Source of the DNA: Gammaproteobacteria bacterium
Lineage (GTDB): Bacteria; Pseudomonadota; Gammaproteobacteria; Coxiellales; Coxiellaceae
NCBI GenBank assembly: GCA_021774015.1
Contig: JAJFJO010000203.1
Location: 1-5,235, forward strand
Direction of reading: 5' to 3'
DNA length: 5,235 nucleotides
Shown one piece after another: positions 1 to 5,235 of the stretch (its first letter is position 1; the number at the start of each line of letters is the position of its first letter). The notes beneath the pieces were generated by a model that was given only the letters and a program-made list of their open reading frames with translations, had not been told where the DNA came from and did not search any database. Position numbers and translations under genes: made by a program.

Positions 1-236
1 GGGTTAGGTAAGTAAATAGGGTAGTAACTGTCATCTAATTTCTCAAGCAATAAATGGCAGAGTAATGTTTTTCCCGCCCCCGTATCACCGGTAATTTTAA
101 TGATGCCTTCTTTCATGCGTAAACTTACTAGAAGGACATTAAGTGCTTCCTGGTGGCTGGGCAGATTATAATAAAAGTTGATATTAGGGGTCTGCCCAAA
201 AGGGTATTCTTTTAGTTTAAAATAGTCGAGGTACAT
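1..236 (-). CDS. MshM/ExeA-family AAA ATPase, N-terminal part (3' end outside window)
   Basis: The minus strand reads 78 full codons from an ATG at 236 and runs off the left edge, so only the amino terminus is visible. It opens MYLDYFKLKEYPFGQTPN, the usual opening of the ExeA/GspA/MshM ATPase family. It continues through an HQEALNVLL helix (28-36) to a Walker A P-loop GDTGAGKT (50-57) followed by LLC, and then IYLPNP near the edge. In family knowledge these are cytoplasmic AAA ATPases that help assemble type II secretion or MSHA-type IV pilus machinery; GspA also carries a peptidoglycan-binding domain. The central EGxIKxTG and the YLPNP signature resemble MshM more than ExeA. Walker B, sensor residues and any C-terminal peptidoglycan-binding domain lie outside, so MshM and GspA/ExeA cannot be separated with certainty. 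The start is supported by a strong Shine-Dalgarno overlapping the upstream gene's stop. It is the second gene of a leftward operon. Confidence 0.85.
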   Translation of the reverse strand, partial: MYLDYFKLKEYPFGQTPNINFYYNLPSHQEALNVLLVSLRMKEGIIKITGDTGAGKTLLCHLLLEKLDDSYYPIYLPN

Positions 237-244
237 AATTGCCA

Positions 245-249
245 CTCCT
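245..249 (-). promoter_or_regulatory. Ribosome binding site of the ATPase gene, overlapping the upstream stop codon
   Basis: On the minus strand AGGAG lies eight bases before the ATG at 236. Its first two bases are the last two of the SLR gene's TAG stop (250-248). Only 11 bases separate the two genes, with no room for a terminator or a separate promoter core. Ribosomes finishing the SLR gene would land at the ATPase start, which suggests translational coupling and fixes the ATPase start. Confidence 0.8.
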
Positions 250-3200
250 AATGCTTAAACTTCTTGTTGGTTGATTTTAAATATAACTCATAGGCTTTTT
301 TCGGATCTTTCTCAACGCCAAAACCATTTTCATACATTTTCCCTAAATGATATTGCGCTAAGGAGCTGCCTTTTTTAGCAGCTTTAGTAAACCAAAATAG
401 AGCTTGAGAGTAATTTTTCTTGATGCCATCACCTTTGAAATACATAAGCCCTGTAAGGTATTCTGCATCAACATAACCTTTTTCCGCAGCTTTGCTATAC
501 CACTTAAATGCTTTTTTCATATTGCGTTTAACACCCATACCAGAGTAGTACATCAAGCCAAGGTTAAATTGTGCATCGGCATGGCCATTATTCGCTGCTT
601 TAATGTACCATTCGGCCGCATGTTTAAAGTTGGGTTCAGTGCCAACCCCGCGGTGATAAGCCGACCCAAGTTTGAATTGAGCTTTTGTATGACCTTGTTC
701 TGCAGATTGTTCAAATAACTGTAATGCTTTGGTTTTATTTTTTCTAACACCAATGCCGGCCTGATATAACATGCCGAGCTCAAATTTTGCATTTGCATTA
801 CCTTGTTGAGCTGCATGAGATAACCAATAAACAGCTTTCGCTAAATTCCCTGCGGTATTTTTATCCTCAAGATAGATCATGCCAATTTGAAATTGCGCAT
901 TGTTGTTGCCATTGGCAGCAGATTGCTTGTAAAAATAAATGGCTTTGTTTAGCTCTTTATTAACGCCTTCGCCTTTATGGTATATCTGTGCTAACTCATG
1001 TTGTGCATAGGCATTGCCTTGAATTGCAACACTTTTATAAAGGGCGGCTGCCTTTTTCTTATTTTTTTCTATATGAACGCCTTCATTATAATGGCGGGCT
1101 AGTGCTAATTGAGCTTTTGCATGCCCTTGTTTTGCGGCCATTTCATAATAATGAATCGCTTTAGAGGTGTTGATAGAAGCACCAATACCTGTTTCATAAG
1201 CAAGAGCTAGACGATACTGCGCAAAAATATTGCCTTTATTAGCGGCTAAAGTAAGCCACTTAACGGCTTTGTTGTAATTACGGCTAACACCTTTTCCAGA
1301 CAGATACATTTCACCAACACTATCTTCAGCATTCGCATATCCTTGTTTAGCAGCTTTTAAGTACCACTCAAATGCTGTATCTGTATCGCGTGGTACGCCT
1401 TTTCCATATTCATAGATTAATCCTAAATTGTATTGCGCATATGGGTTGCCTTGTTTGGCTGCTTGTTTATACAATTCAATTGCTTTAAGAGGGTCATGGT
1501 GCACACCTTCTCCTGTATCATACAAATACCCAAGTGCTAGCTTAGAGTCTACGTCACCTTGATCAGCAGATTTTTTATAGAACACTATTGCTTTTTGAAT
1601 GTTTCGTTGCCCACTTTTGGCAAGATCATGCATATGTGCAAGCAAGTATTGTGCATGCACATTGCCTTTTCCAGCAGCTTTTCGATACCACCCCATAGCT
1701 TGAGTTGGATCTTGTTGTGTAGCAATTCCATGTTCGTACATGTAGCCTAACCTAACTTGCGCATTGGTACTGTTCATATTAGAGAACTTTTTGTAGGCAT
1801 TAAAAGAGGTGGCTAAGCGTTGTGGGTTGTTTGAGTTTTTCATGATATGATCAGCAATCACTAAACTTGCCTCGGGGTGCTGCTGTATTGCAGCTTGCTT
1901 GACCAATTCAATTCCTTTGTCAAAGTTTTTATCTACCCCTTCGCCTTTGATATACATTAGGCCTAGATTATATTGAGCAGACGCATCTCCATTTTTCGCT
2001 GATTTTTCAAACCATGTAGCTGCTTCCTTGGGATTTTTTTTCATGATATCACCATGTAGATACAGTGACCCTAAAATAAATTGTGCTCTGGAGTTGTTAT
2101 GTTGCGCTGCTTTTTTATACCAAAAAAGAGCATCATCCATGTTTTGTTTAACACCAACACCATGCTCATATAAATAACCGAGTAAAAATTGAGAGCCTGG
2201 ATGATTTTTCTTGGCGGCCTGTAGTGCAAAGCGCATGCTTCTAGCTTGTTTTTGTTCGTTATGATGCTCTTGCACAAGATGATGTGCTAGAAAATTTTGT
2301 GCGCCTGTATGGTTTTGTGCCGCAGCTTGCTTGTACCAATGAATTGCTTTGGCATAGTTGTCTTTACCACCTTGTGAGAAATACAAGCGGGCCAAGTTAA
2401 ATTGAGCCTGTCTGATTCCATTGTCAGCAGCTTTCTTATATAGTTTCTCAGACTGCTTTAAGTTTTTAGGTATGTAATTAACGCTGCCATGTTTGCCAAC
2501 TCCAAACTCATATAGTACGCCCAGCATATACTGCGCATAACCAGAATCATTTTTTGCTGCTTTAATAAATAACCCTTCTGATTTTTTGATATTTTTTGAT
2601 GTTCCATTTCCTTTAAAGTAAAGCAATCCTAGTGCATATTGAGCTCTACCGTAATCTTGATCAGCTGCTTTTGTATACCAGTCGAATGCTTTATCAATAT
2701 TTGCCGTGACACCTAAACCTCGTTCATACATTTGCCCTAGCGTATATTCTGAGCGTGCATAGCCATGGCCAGCCTCTTTTAAGTACCATTTAAATGCTTT
2801 AGCAGGGTCTTTCGGGTCACTGTTACGTTTGTTAAAAACATATTCTAAAATAGGCTGGGATTGTAATGTTACTTGTTTAATATTGCCCTTGTTCCACGCA
2901 ATCACTGTGTTGAGTGTAATATTTTTATGATTGTCCATGCTGTGTGTTGAATTAAATATACGTTTAGCATTATGGTTTTTGTTGACCGGTGTTTTGTGAT
3001 ACCAGGCTTTTGAGTTTGTGTGTGTGGGTGTGCTAGCCCACTTTTTGCTGATGGCATTTAAGTAAAATTGCGCTAATACATTTCCATGATTAGCTGCTTT
3101 GTTAAACCATTTAGACGCTTCTGAATGATTTTTTTCAACACCATTACCATTAAGATATATTTGCCCTAGGTCATACTGAGCTTTAACGCTACCGTTAGTT

Positions 3201-4180
3201 GCTGCTTTCTCCAGCCACTTTAAAGCCTCTGGTGTATCTTTAGACGTTACTTTACCGGTTCGATATAACTGACCCAGCGTGTATTGAGCTTCTACATTGC
3301 CTTGTTTTGCTGATTTCTCTAGCCAGTCTATAGCTTGATCAATATGTTTAGCATTTTTTTCTGTTTTTAGATAGATCAAGCCTAATTGAAATTGAGCTTG
3401 CGTATTATTTGCTTTTGCTGCTTGTAAGTACCACTTCTTAGCGATATTCAGATGACGAGGTGCTTTTGATTCGACCTGATAATATTCACCTAAATAGAAA
3501 GCGGCTTTGTTATTGCCTTTTAATGCAACTTTTTCAAACCGTGCTATGGCGCGTTTTTTATTTTGTGGGACCCCTTTGCCAAAATAATACATTAAACCAA
3601 GTTTATATTGTGCAGCTGTTATTCCTTGATCAGCCGCCAATGTGAAATATCGGACAGCGGCGGGTGAATTACCTTCTTCAAGATAAATTTTAGCAAGCCT
3701 GTATTGTGCAATGGCGCTTCCTTGGTCGGCAGCTTTATGGAACCATATTTTTGCTTGTTCAACATCAGGTTTAACACCATGTCCGCCCATAAAAATAGTA
3801 CCACAGATTAGCTGAGCTTTTAAATCGCCTCTGGTAGCAGCTTTCTTTAACCAAAACAAAGCTTTTGATTTGTTTTTTTCTTTATAGAGCACTTTATTGC
3901 TCAAGTATATTTGTGCGGGTATATAGCCTTTCTCAGCAGCTTCTTGAATATAGGCATTACCTTTTTTGATGCTTTTAATTACCCCGTGTCCTTTCAAATA
4001 CATTTTTCCAAGATAAAACATCGCTTGTGTATCGCCTTTGCTTGCAGACTCTTTTAATTGCTTACTTGCTTTAAAATAATTACCACTATGATAATTGGGG
4101 TTGTATTGAGGGGGGTTGGCTAGTGATATTGATGAGGTAGTTAATCCAGCTGCTATTAAAAAATATAGTGCACGTCGCAT
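248..4180 (-). CDS. Large periplasmic Sel1-like-repeat protein, EnhC-like
   Basis: This gene encodes 1310 residues. Residues 1-21 form a Sec signal peptide (basic MRR, a hydrophobic stretch, small residues ending S-L-A, cleavage likely before N22); there is no lipobox cysteine. From residue 50 to the end the protein is a near-continuous array of Sel1-like repeats, approximately A-x-AQ-xx-LG-x-MY-xx-G-x-GV-x-KN-xx-KA-x-x-WY-x-KAA-xx-G. I count about 35 units, of which about 32 are clear. Most are exactly 36 residues, so the product should be a long alpha-solenoid. No catalytic domain is visible and the only cysteine I found is C126. SLR proteins usually scaffold protein contacts. Legionella EnhC, of similar size and also secreted, is reported to act in the periplasm and to inhibit the lytic transglycosylase Slt. 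The EnhC-like call rests on size, signal peptide, repeat type and the enhA-type neighbour, not on an alignment. The start is supported by AAGGA eight bases upstream. Confidence 0.9.
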   Translation of the reverse strand: MRRALYFLIAAGLTTSSISLANPPQYNPNYHSGNYFKASKQLKESASKGDTQAMFYLGKMYLKGHGVIKSIKKGNAYIQEAAEKGYIPAQIYLSNKVLYKEKNKSKALFWLKKAATRGDLKAQLICGTIFMGGHGVKPDVEQAKIWFHKAADQGSAIAQYRLAKIYLEEGNSPAAVRYFTLAADQGITAAQYKLGLMYYFGKGVPQNKKRAIARFEKVALKGNNKAAFYLGEYYQVESKAPRHLNIAKKWYLQAAKANNTQAQFQLGLIYLKTEKNAKHIDQAIDWLEKSAKQGNVEAQYTLGQLYRTGKVTSKDTPEALKWLEKAATNGSVKAQYDLGQIYLNGNGVEKNHSEASKWFNKAANHGNVLAQFYLNAISKKWASTPTHTNSKAWYHKTPVNKNHNAKRIFNSTHSMDNHKNITLNTVIAWNKGNIKQVTLQSQPILEYVFNKRNSDPKDPAKAFKWYLKEAGHGYARSEYTLGQMYERGLGVTANIDKAFDWYTKAADQDYGRAQYALGLLYFKGNGTSKNIKKSEGLFIKAAKNDSGYAQYMLGVLYEFGVGKHGSVNYIPKNLKQSEKLYKKAADNGIRQAQFNLARLYFSQGGKDNYAKAIHWYKQAAAQNHTGAQNFLAHHLVQEHHNEQKQARSMRFALQAAKKNHPGSQFLLGYLYEHGVGVKQNMDDALFWYKKAAQHNNSRAQFILGSLYLHGDIMKKNPKEAATWFEKSAKNGDASAQYNLGLMYIKGEGVDKNFDKGIELVKQAAIQQHPEASLVIADHIMKNSNNPQRLATSFNAYKKFSNMNSTNAQVRLGYMYEHGIATQQDPTQAMGWYRKAAGKGNVHAQYLLAHMHDLAKSGQRNIQKAIVFYKKSADQGDVDSKLALGYLYDTGEGVHHDPLKAIELYKQAAKQGNPYAQYNLGLIYEYGKGVPRDTDTAFEWYLKAAKQGYANAEDSVGEMYLSGKGVSRNYNKAVKWLTLAANKGNIFAQYRLALAYETGIGASINTSKAIHYYEMAAKQGHAKAQLALARHYNEGVHIEKNKKKAAALYKSVAIQGNAYAQHELAQIYHKGEGVNKELNKAIYFYKQSAANGNNNAQFQIGMIYLEDKNTAGNLAKAVYWLSHAAQQGNANAKFELGMLYQAGIGVRKNKTKALQLFEQSAEQGHTKAQFKLGSAYHRGVGTEPNFKHAAEWYIKAANNGHADAQFNLGLMYYSGMGVKRNMKKAFKWYSKAAEKGYVDAEYLTGLMYFKGDGIKKNYSQALFWFTKAAKKGSSLAQYHLGKMYENGFGVEKDPKKAYELYLKSTNKKFKH
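251..4033 (-). repeat. Array of about 35 Sel1-like repeats (108-bp coding period)
   Basis: Residues 50-1310 divide into consecutive units. Units starting at residues 50, 119, 187, 223, 259, 295, 331, 474, 510, then every 36 residues from 624 to 1272, keep the 36-residue period. Exceptions are a 33-residue unit (86-118), a 32-residue unit (155-186), a 43-residue unit (546-588, about seven extra residues around GKHGSVN) and a 35-residue unit (589-623). Units at 624-659 and 768-803 keep the length but have weak consensus. Units 367-402, 403-437 and 438-473 are decayed. Neighbouring units differ clearly at DNA level, so this is an old array rather than a recent identical duplication. Confidence 0.9.
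2819..3052 (-). other. Non-consensus segment within the SLR array (residues 377-454)
   Basis: Residues 377-454 lack a recognisable SLR consensus and are rich in Asn, His, Thr and Lys. The left border is an intact first helix (NVLAQFYLNA, 367-376) and the right border an intact second helix (DPAKAFKWYLKEAGHG, 458-473). The 107 residues from 367 to 473 equal almost exactly three 36-residue periods. A faint second-helix remnant (SKAWYHK, 390-396) sits close to the expected register. I infer decay or divergence of existing units rather than insertion of a foreign domain. The coding DNA contains a short TG-rich tract at 3017-3032. I recognise no known domain here. Confidence 0.65.
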
Positions 4181-4186
4181 GATACA

Positions 4187-4193
4187 TTTCCTT
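4187..4193 (-). promoter_or_regulatory. Ribosome binding site of the SLR gene
   Basis: On the minus strand AAGGAAA lies six bases before the ATG at 4180, with its AAGGA core eight bases away. A nearer upstream ATG (4188-4186) is out of frame with the gene. The start also gives a well-formed signal peptide, so it is the preferred one. Confidence 0.75.
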
Positions 4194-4278
4194 ATTCTGT
4201 TGAATAAAAAATATTATTAATTTGGAATTGTTGTTTTCCACCCGCAACCAGTTTTATGCCCTAGTTCCGTTATAATTA

Positions 4279-4287
4279 TTTATAGCA
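4279..4287 (-). promoter_or_regulatory. Candidate extended -10 element for the SLR-ATPase operon
   Basis: The minus strand reads TGCTATAAA, an extended -10 (TGn followed by a five-of-six match to TATAAT). No good -35 hexamer lies 16-18 bases upstream, which extended -10 promoters tolerate. The leader would be roughly 90 bases. The sequence is AT-rich, so chance matches are likely. Confidence 0.35.
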
Positions 4288-4308
4288 TATAAAATATTAT
4301 CTGCTTCA

Positions 4309-4328
4309 GCATGATTGATAATCCATGC
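4309..4328. repeat. Interrupted dyad overlapping a candidate promoter
   Basis: GCATGATT (4309-4316) and AATCCATGC (4320-4328) are complementary around the loop GAT, apart from one extra C in the right arm. This gives eight paired positions with a single bulge. It overlaps the candidate rightward -35 and lies near the -35 position of the candidate leftward promoter. It could be an operator acting on both genes or, in a transcript, a small hairpin. Which is unknown. Confidence 0.5.
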
Positions 4329-4344
4329 CCTCAGTAAATATATG
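4315..4344 (+). promoter_or_regulatory. Candidate sigma-70 promoter for the L,D-transpeptidase gene
   Basis: TTGATA (4315-4320, five of six to TTGACA) is followed after 18 bases by TATATG (4339-4344, four of six to TATAAT). Transcription would start near 4351 and leave a leader of nearly 150 bases. The -35 lies inside the dyad at 4309-4328. An alternative -10, TTTAAT at 4413-4418, has no convincing -35. Neither is proven. Confidence 0.3.
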
Positions 4345-4391
4345 TGTTCTAAAACATGTGGATACGGGTGTTTTTTATTTTAGTAGTGGAA

Positions 4392-4412
4392 AAGCGGCTT
4401 GTGTAGTCTACA
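4392..4412. repeat. Two adjacent perfect odd-length palindromes
   Basis: AAGC-G-GCTT (4392-4400) and TGTAG-T-CTACA (4402-4412) lie one base apart, with centres at 4396 and 4407, 11 bp apart or about one helical turn. The second abuts a possible -10 (TTTAAT, 4413-4418). The arrangement would suit a regulator binding one face of the helix, but the arms are short and chance is not excluded. Confidence 0.45.
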
Positions 4413-4420
4413 TTTAATAG

Positions 4421-4446
4421 CAGTAAGGGATGCAGTCGAAGGGATG
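4421..4446. repeat. Imperfect tandem repeat upstream of the L,D-transpeptidase gene
   Basis: CAGTAAGGGATG (4421-4432) is followed directly by CAGTCGAAGGGATG (4433-4446). The copies share CAGT and AAGGGATG, the second having two extra bases (CG) between them. The shared AAGGGATG blocks recur 14 bp apart. The repeat lies about 50 bases before the start codon, probably in the leader. No function is recognised. Confidence 0.55.
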
Positions 4447-4484
4447 AAGTGAGAGGAGTGCGCTAATTAATCACATTGATTCAT

Positions 4485-4488
4485 AAGG
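4485..4488 (+). promoter_or_regulatory. Ribosome binding site of the L,D-transpeptidase gene
   Basis: AAGG, within TAAGGT, ends ten bases before the ATG at 4499, slightly far but usable. A nearer ATG at 4491 reads only three codons before a stop, so the 4499 start, which yields a good signal peptide, is preferred. The short upstream frame overlaps the true start and could modestly affect initiation. Confidence 0.6.
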
Positions 4489-4498
4489 TAATGTACTT

Positions 4499-5233
4499 AT
4501 GAGAAAGATATTTATTGCAATCATTTCGCTATCTCTTTTTGTAACAGCGCAGAATGGCTTTGCGAAAAAAAAGAAAATTGTTAATCCAAAGCAACGTTAT
4601 GGGTCTACCTTATGTAAGCTTCCAGAATATACATGCATTAAAATTAAGCGTGGTGACTCATGGAAAAAATTATTTCGTAAGCGTGAACAGCGCGATATTG
4701 TTATGCGAGTAAATAGAACGAATATGCGATTGCGTGCGGGTATGAAAATAGCAGTCCCCAAAAATCTTAAGAACATGAGCATTTGGGATGTATCTCCCTT
4801 CCCACGTTTTATTAAACCTAAGGGTAGGACACTTATTGTGGTGAGCCAGAAAAAACTGGCGTGGGGTGCTTATGATCCTGAGGGTGAGTTGCAATGGTGG
4901 GGGCCTGTTTCATCGGGAAAAAATTATTGTCCGGATGTGAAACGTAGCTGTCATACTGTGATAGGTTCGTTCCATGTTTTTAATAGAGAAGGTTTTAAGT
5001 GTGAATCGTCAAAATTTCCGGTAGGCAGGGGTGGTGCACGTATGCCGTTCTGCATGTTTTTCTATCGTGGGTTTGCGATGCACGGTTCAGATGAAGTGCC
5101 GGGTTATCGAGATAGCCATGGCTGTATTCGTTTATTTACAAAAGATGCGAAGTGGTTGAACCACAAATTTATCCAATTGCCTACCGCTAAAAATAAATTT
5201 CAGGGGACTAAAGTTATTATTCAAGAATTATGA
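4499..5233 (+). CDS. enhA: Secreted LysM-like/YkuD-domain L,D-transpeptidase, EnhA-type
   Basis: The gene is complete at 244 residues. Residues 1-22 form a signal peptide ending G-F-A, followed by KKKK in the mature protein. Residues about 45-90 resemble a divergent LysM peptidoglycan-binding module (IKIKRGDSWKKLF, then LRAGMKIAVPKNL). The YkuD catalytic domain follows: LIVVSQKKLAWGAYD (112-126), WWGPVSSG (133-140), HGS (195-197) and the active-site motif SHGCIR (206-211), with C209 the predicted nucleophile and H195 and H207 conserved. Enzymes of this family form 3-3 crosslinks in peptidoglycan or attach proteins to it, in the periplasm. The DVSPFPR block and the cysteine-containing NYCPD, RSC and MPFC segments match my recollection of the Legionella/Coxiella proteins annotated as enhanced entry protein EnhA. 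Six cysteines besides C209 occur, suggesting disulfides. The spacing from H195 to S206 is short for the YkuD pattern. The EnhA name is family-level; paralogues are common. Confidence 0.9.
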   Translation: MRKIFIAIISLSLFVTAQNGFAKKKKIVNPKQRYGSTLCKLPEYTCIKIKRGDSWKKLFRKREQRDIVMRVNRTNMRLRAGMKIAVPKNLKNMSIWDVSPFPRFIKPKGRTLIVVSQKKLAWGAYDPEGELQWWGPVSSGKNYCPDVKRSCHTVIGSFHVFNREGFKCESSKFPVGRGGARMPFCMFFYRGFAMHGSDEVPGYRDSHGCIRLFTKDAKWLNHKFIQLPTAKNKFQGTKVIIQEL

Positions 5234-5235
5234 TT

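Larger units (their letters stand above)
4181..4498. promoter_or_regulatory. Divergent intergenic region between the SLR and L,D-transpeptidase genes
   Basis: These 318 bp separate two genes transcribed away from each other, so promoters for both directions are expected here. The region is AT-rich towards the SLR side and more G-rich near the transpeptidase. It holds candidate promoters on each strand, an interrupted dyad (4309-4328), two adjacent short perfect palindromes (4392-4412) and an imperfect tandem repeat (4421-4446). I find no tRNA, no convincing intrinsic terminator and no small gene with a ribosome binding site. The longest small reading frame seen, 30 codons at 4325-4417, has no Shine-Dalgarno sequence. 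Confidence 0.7.

Noticed and set aside
404..718. Plus-strand open frame of 104 codons, antisense to the SLR gene
   Set aside because: It is composed of the reverse complement of SLR units, has no recognisable domain and no supporting ribosome binding site context. It is a shadow of the repeat gene, as are the other open frames at 553-816, 1559-1750, 2071-2277, 3460-3645 and 3619-3804.
2034..2041. T8 run (A8 on the coding strand) in the SLR gene as a phase-variation tract
   Set aside because: Several A7-A8 runs occur in this lysine-rich gene, as composition predicts, and the frame is intact throughout.
251..4033. 108-bp periodicity suggesting a CRISPR or satellite array
   Set aside because: The period is that of a 36-residue protein repeat in one open frame. 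DNA copies are divergent and there are no identical short repeats with unique spacers.
4223..4240. TGGAA/TTCCA inverted repeat near the SLR start
   Set aside because: Five-bp arms with an eight-base spacer are expected by chance at this composition, and no regulator motif is recognised.
4351..4380. Terminator-like AAAACA...TGTTTT stem followed by T-rich sequence
   Set aside because: The stem is only six mostly A-T pairs with a 12-base loop, so it is too weak to call a terminator. No gene ends nearby in that direction.
4325..4417. Thirty-codon plus-strand frame in the intergenic region
   Set aside because: No Shine-Dalgarno precedes its ATG, the product shows no recognisable feature, and it overlaps candidate promoter and palindrome elements.
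4597..4894. Minus-strand open frames opposite the L,D-transpeptidase gene
   Set aside because: They lie wholly inside a well-supported coding gene on the other strand and show no family features.

Overview
The window looks like chromosomal DNA from a fairly AT-rich gammaproteobacterium, most plausibly a member of the Legionellales or a relative. This rests on three recognisable proteins: an EnhA-type L,D-transpeptidase, a very large periplasmic Sel1-like-repeat (SLR) protein comparable to EnhC, and an MshM/ExeA-type AAA ATPase. The enhA/enhB/enhC grouping is known from Legionella and Coxiella. The taxon is an inference from gene content; nothing in the DNA fixes it.

Layout. Bases 1-236 (minus strand) are the first 78 codons of an MshM/ExeA-family ATPase, whose remainder lies beyond the left edge. 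Eleven bases upstream of its start ends a 1310-codon minus-strand gene (248-4180). It encodes a signal peptide followed by about 35 units of an approximately 36-residue SLR. About 32 units are clear and three consecutive ones (residues 367-473) have largely lost the consensus. The ATPase's Shine-Dalgarno sequence overlaps the SLR gene's stop codon, so the two form a tight operon read leftward. Bases 4181-4498 are a 318-bp divergent intergenic region with candidate promoters, three dyads and a short tandem repeat. Bases 4499-5233 (plus strand) are a complete gene for a secreted LysM-like plus YkuD-domain L,D-transpeptidase, ending two bases before the window edge.

How they may work together (inference). 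All three products point at the cell envelope: the transpeptidase remodels peptidoglycan crosslinks, and the SLR protein is a long periplasmic solenoid scaffold. In Legionella the comparable EnhC protein restrains the lytic transglycosylase Slt. ExeA/MshM-type ATPases serve assembly of type II secretion or type IV pilus-like machines, and GspA members act at peptidoglycan. A plausible reading is an envelope module in which wall remodelling is coordinated with assembly of a wall-spanning machine. The least usual points are the ATPase-SLR operon, the register-preserving decayed segment in the SLR array, the six extra cysteines of the transpeptidase and the dyad-rich divergent promoter region. 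No mobile element, CRISPR array, tRNA or rRNA is visible.
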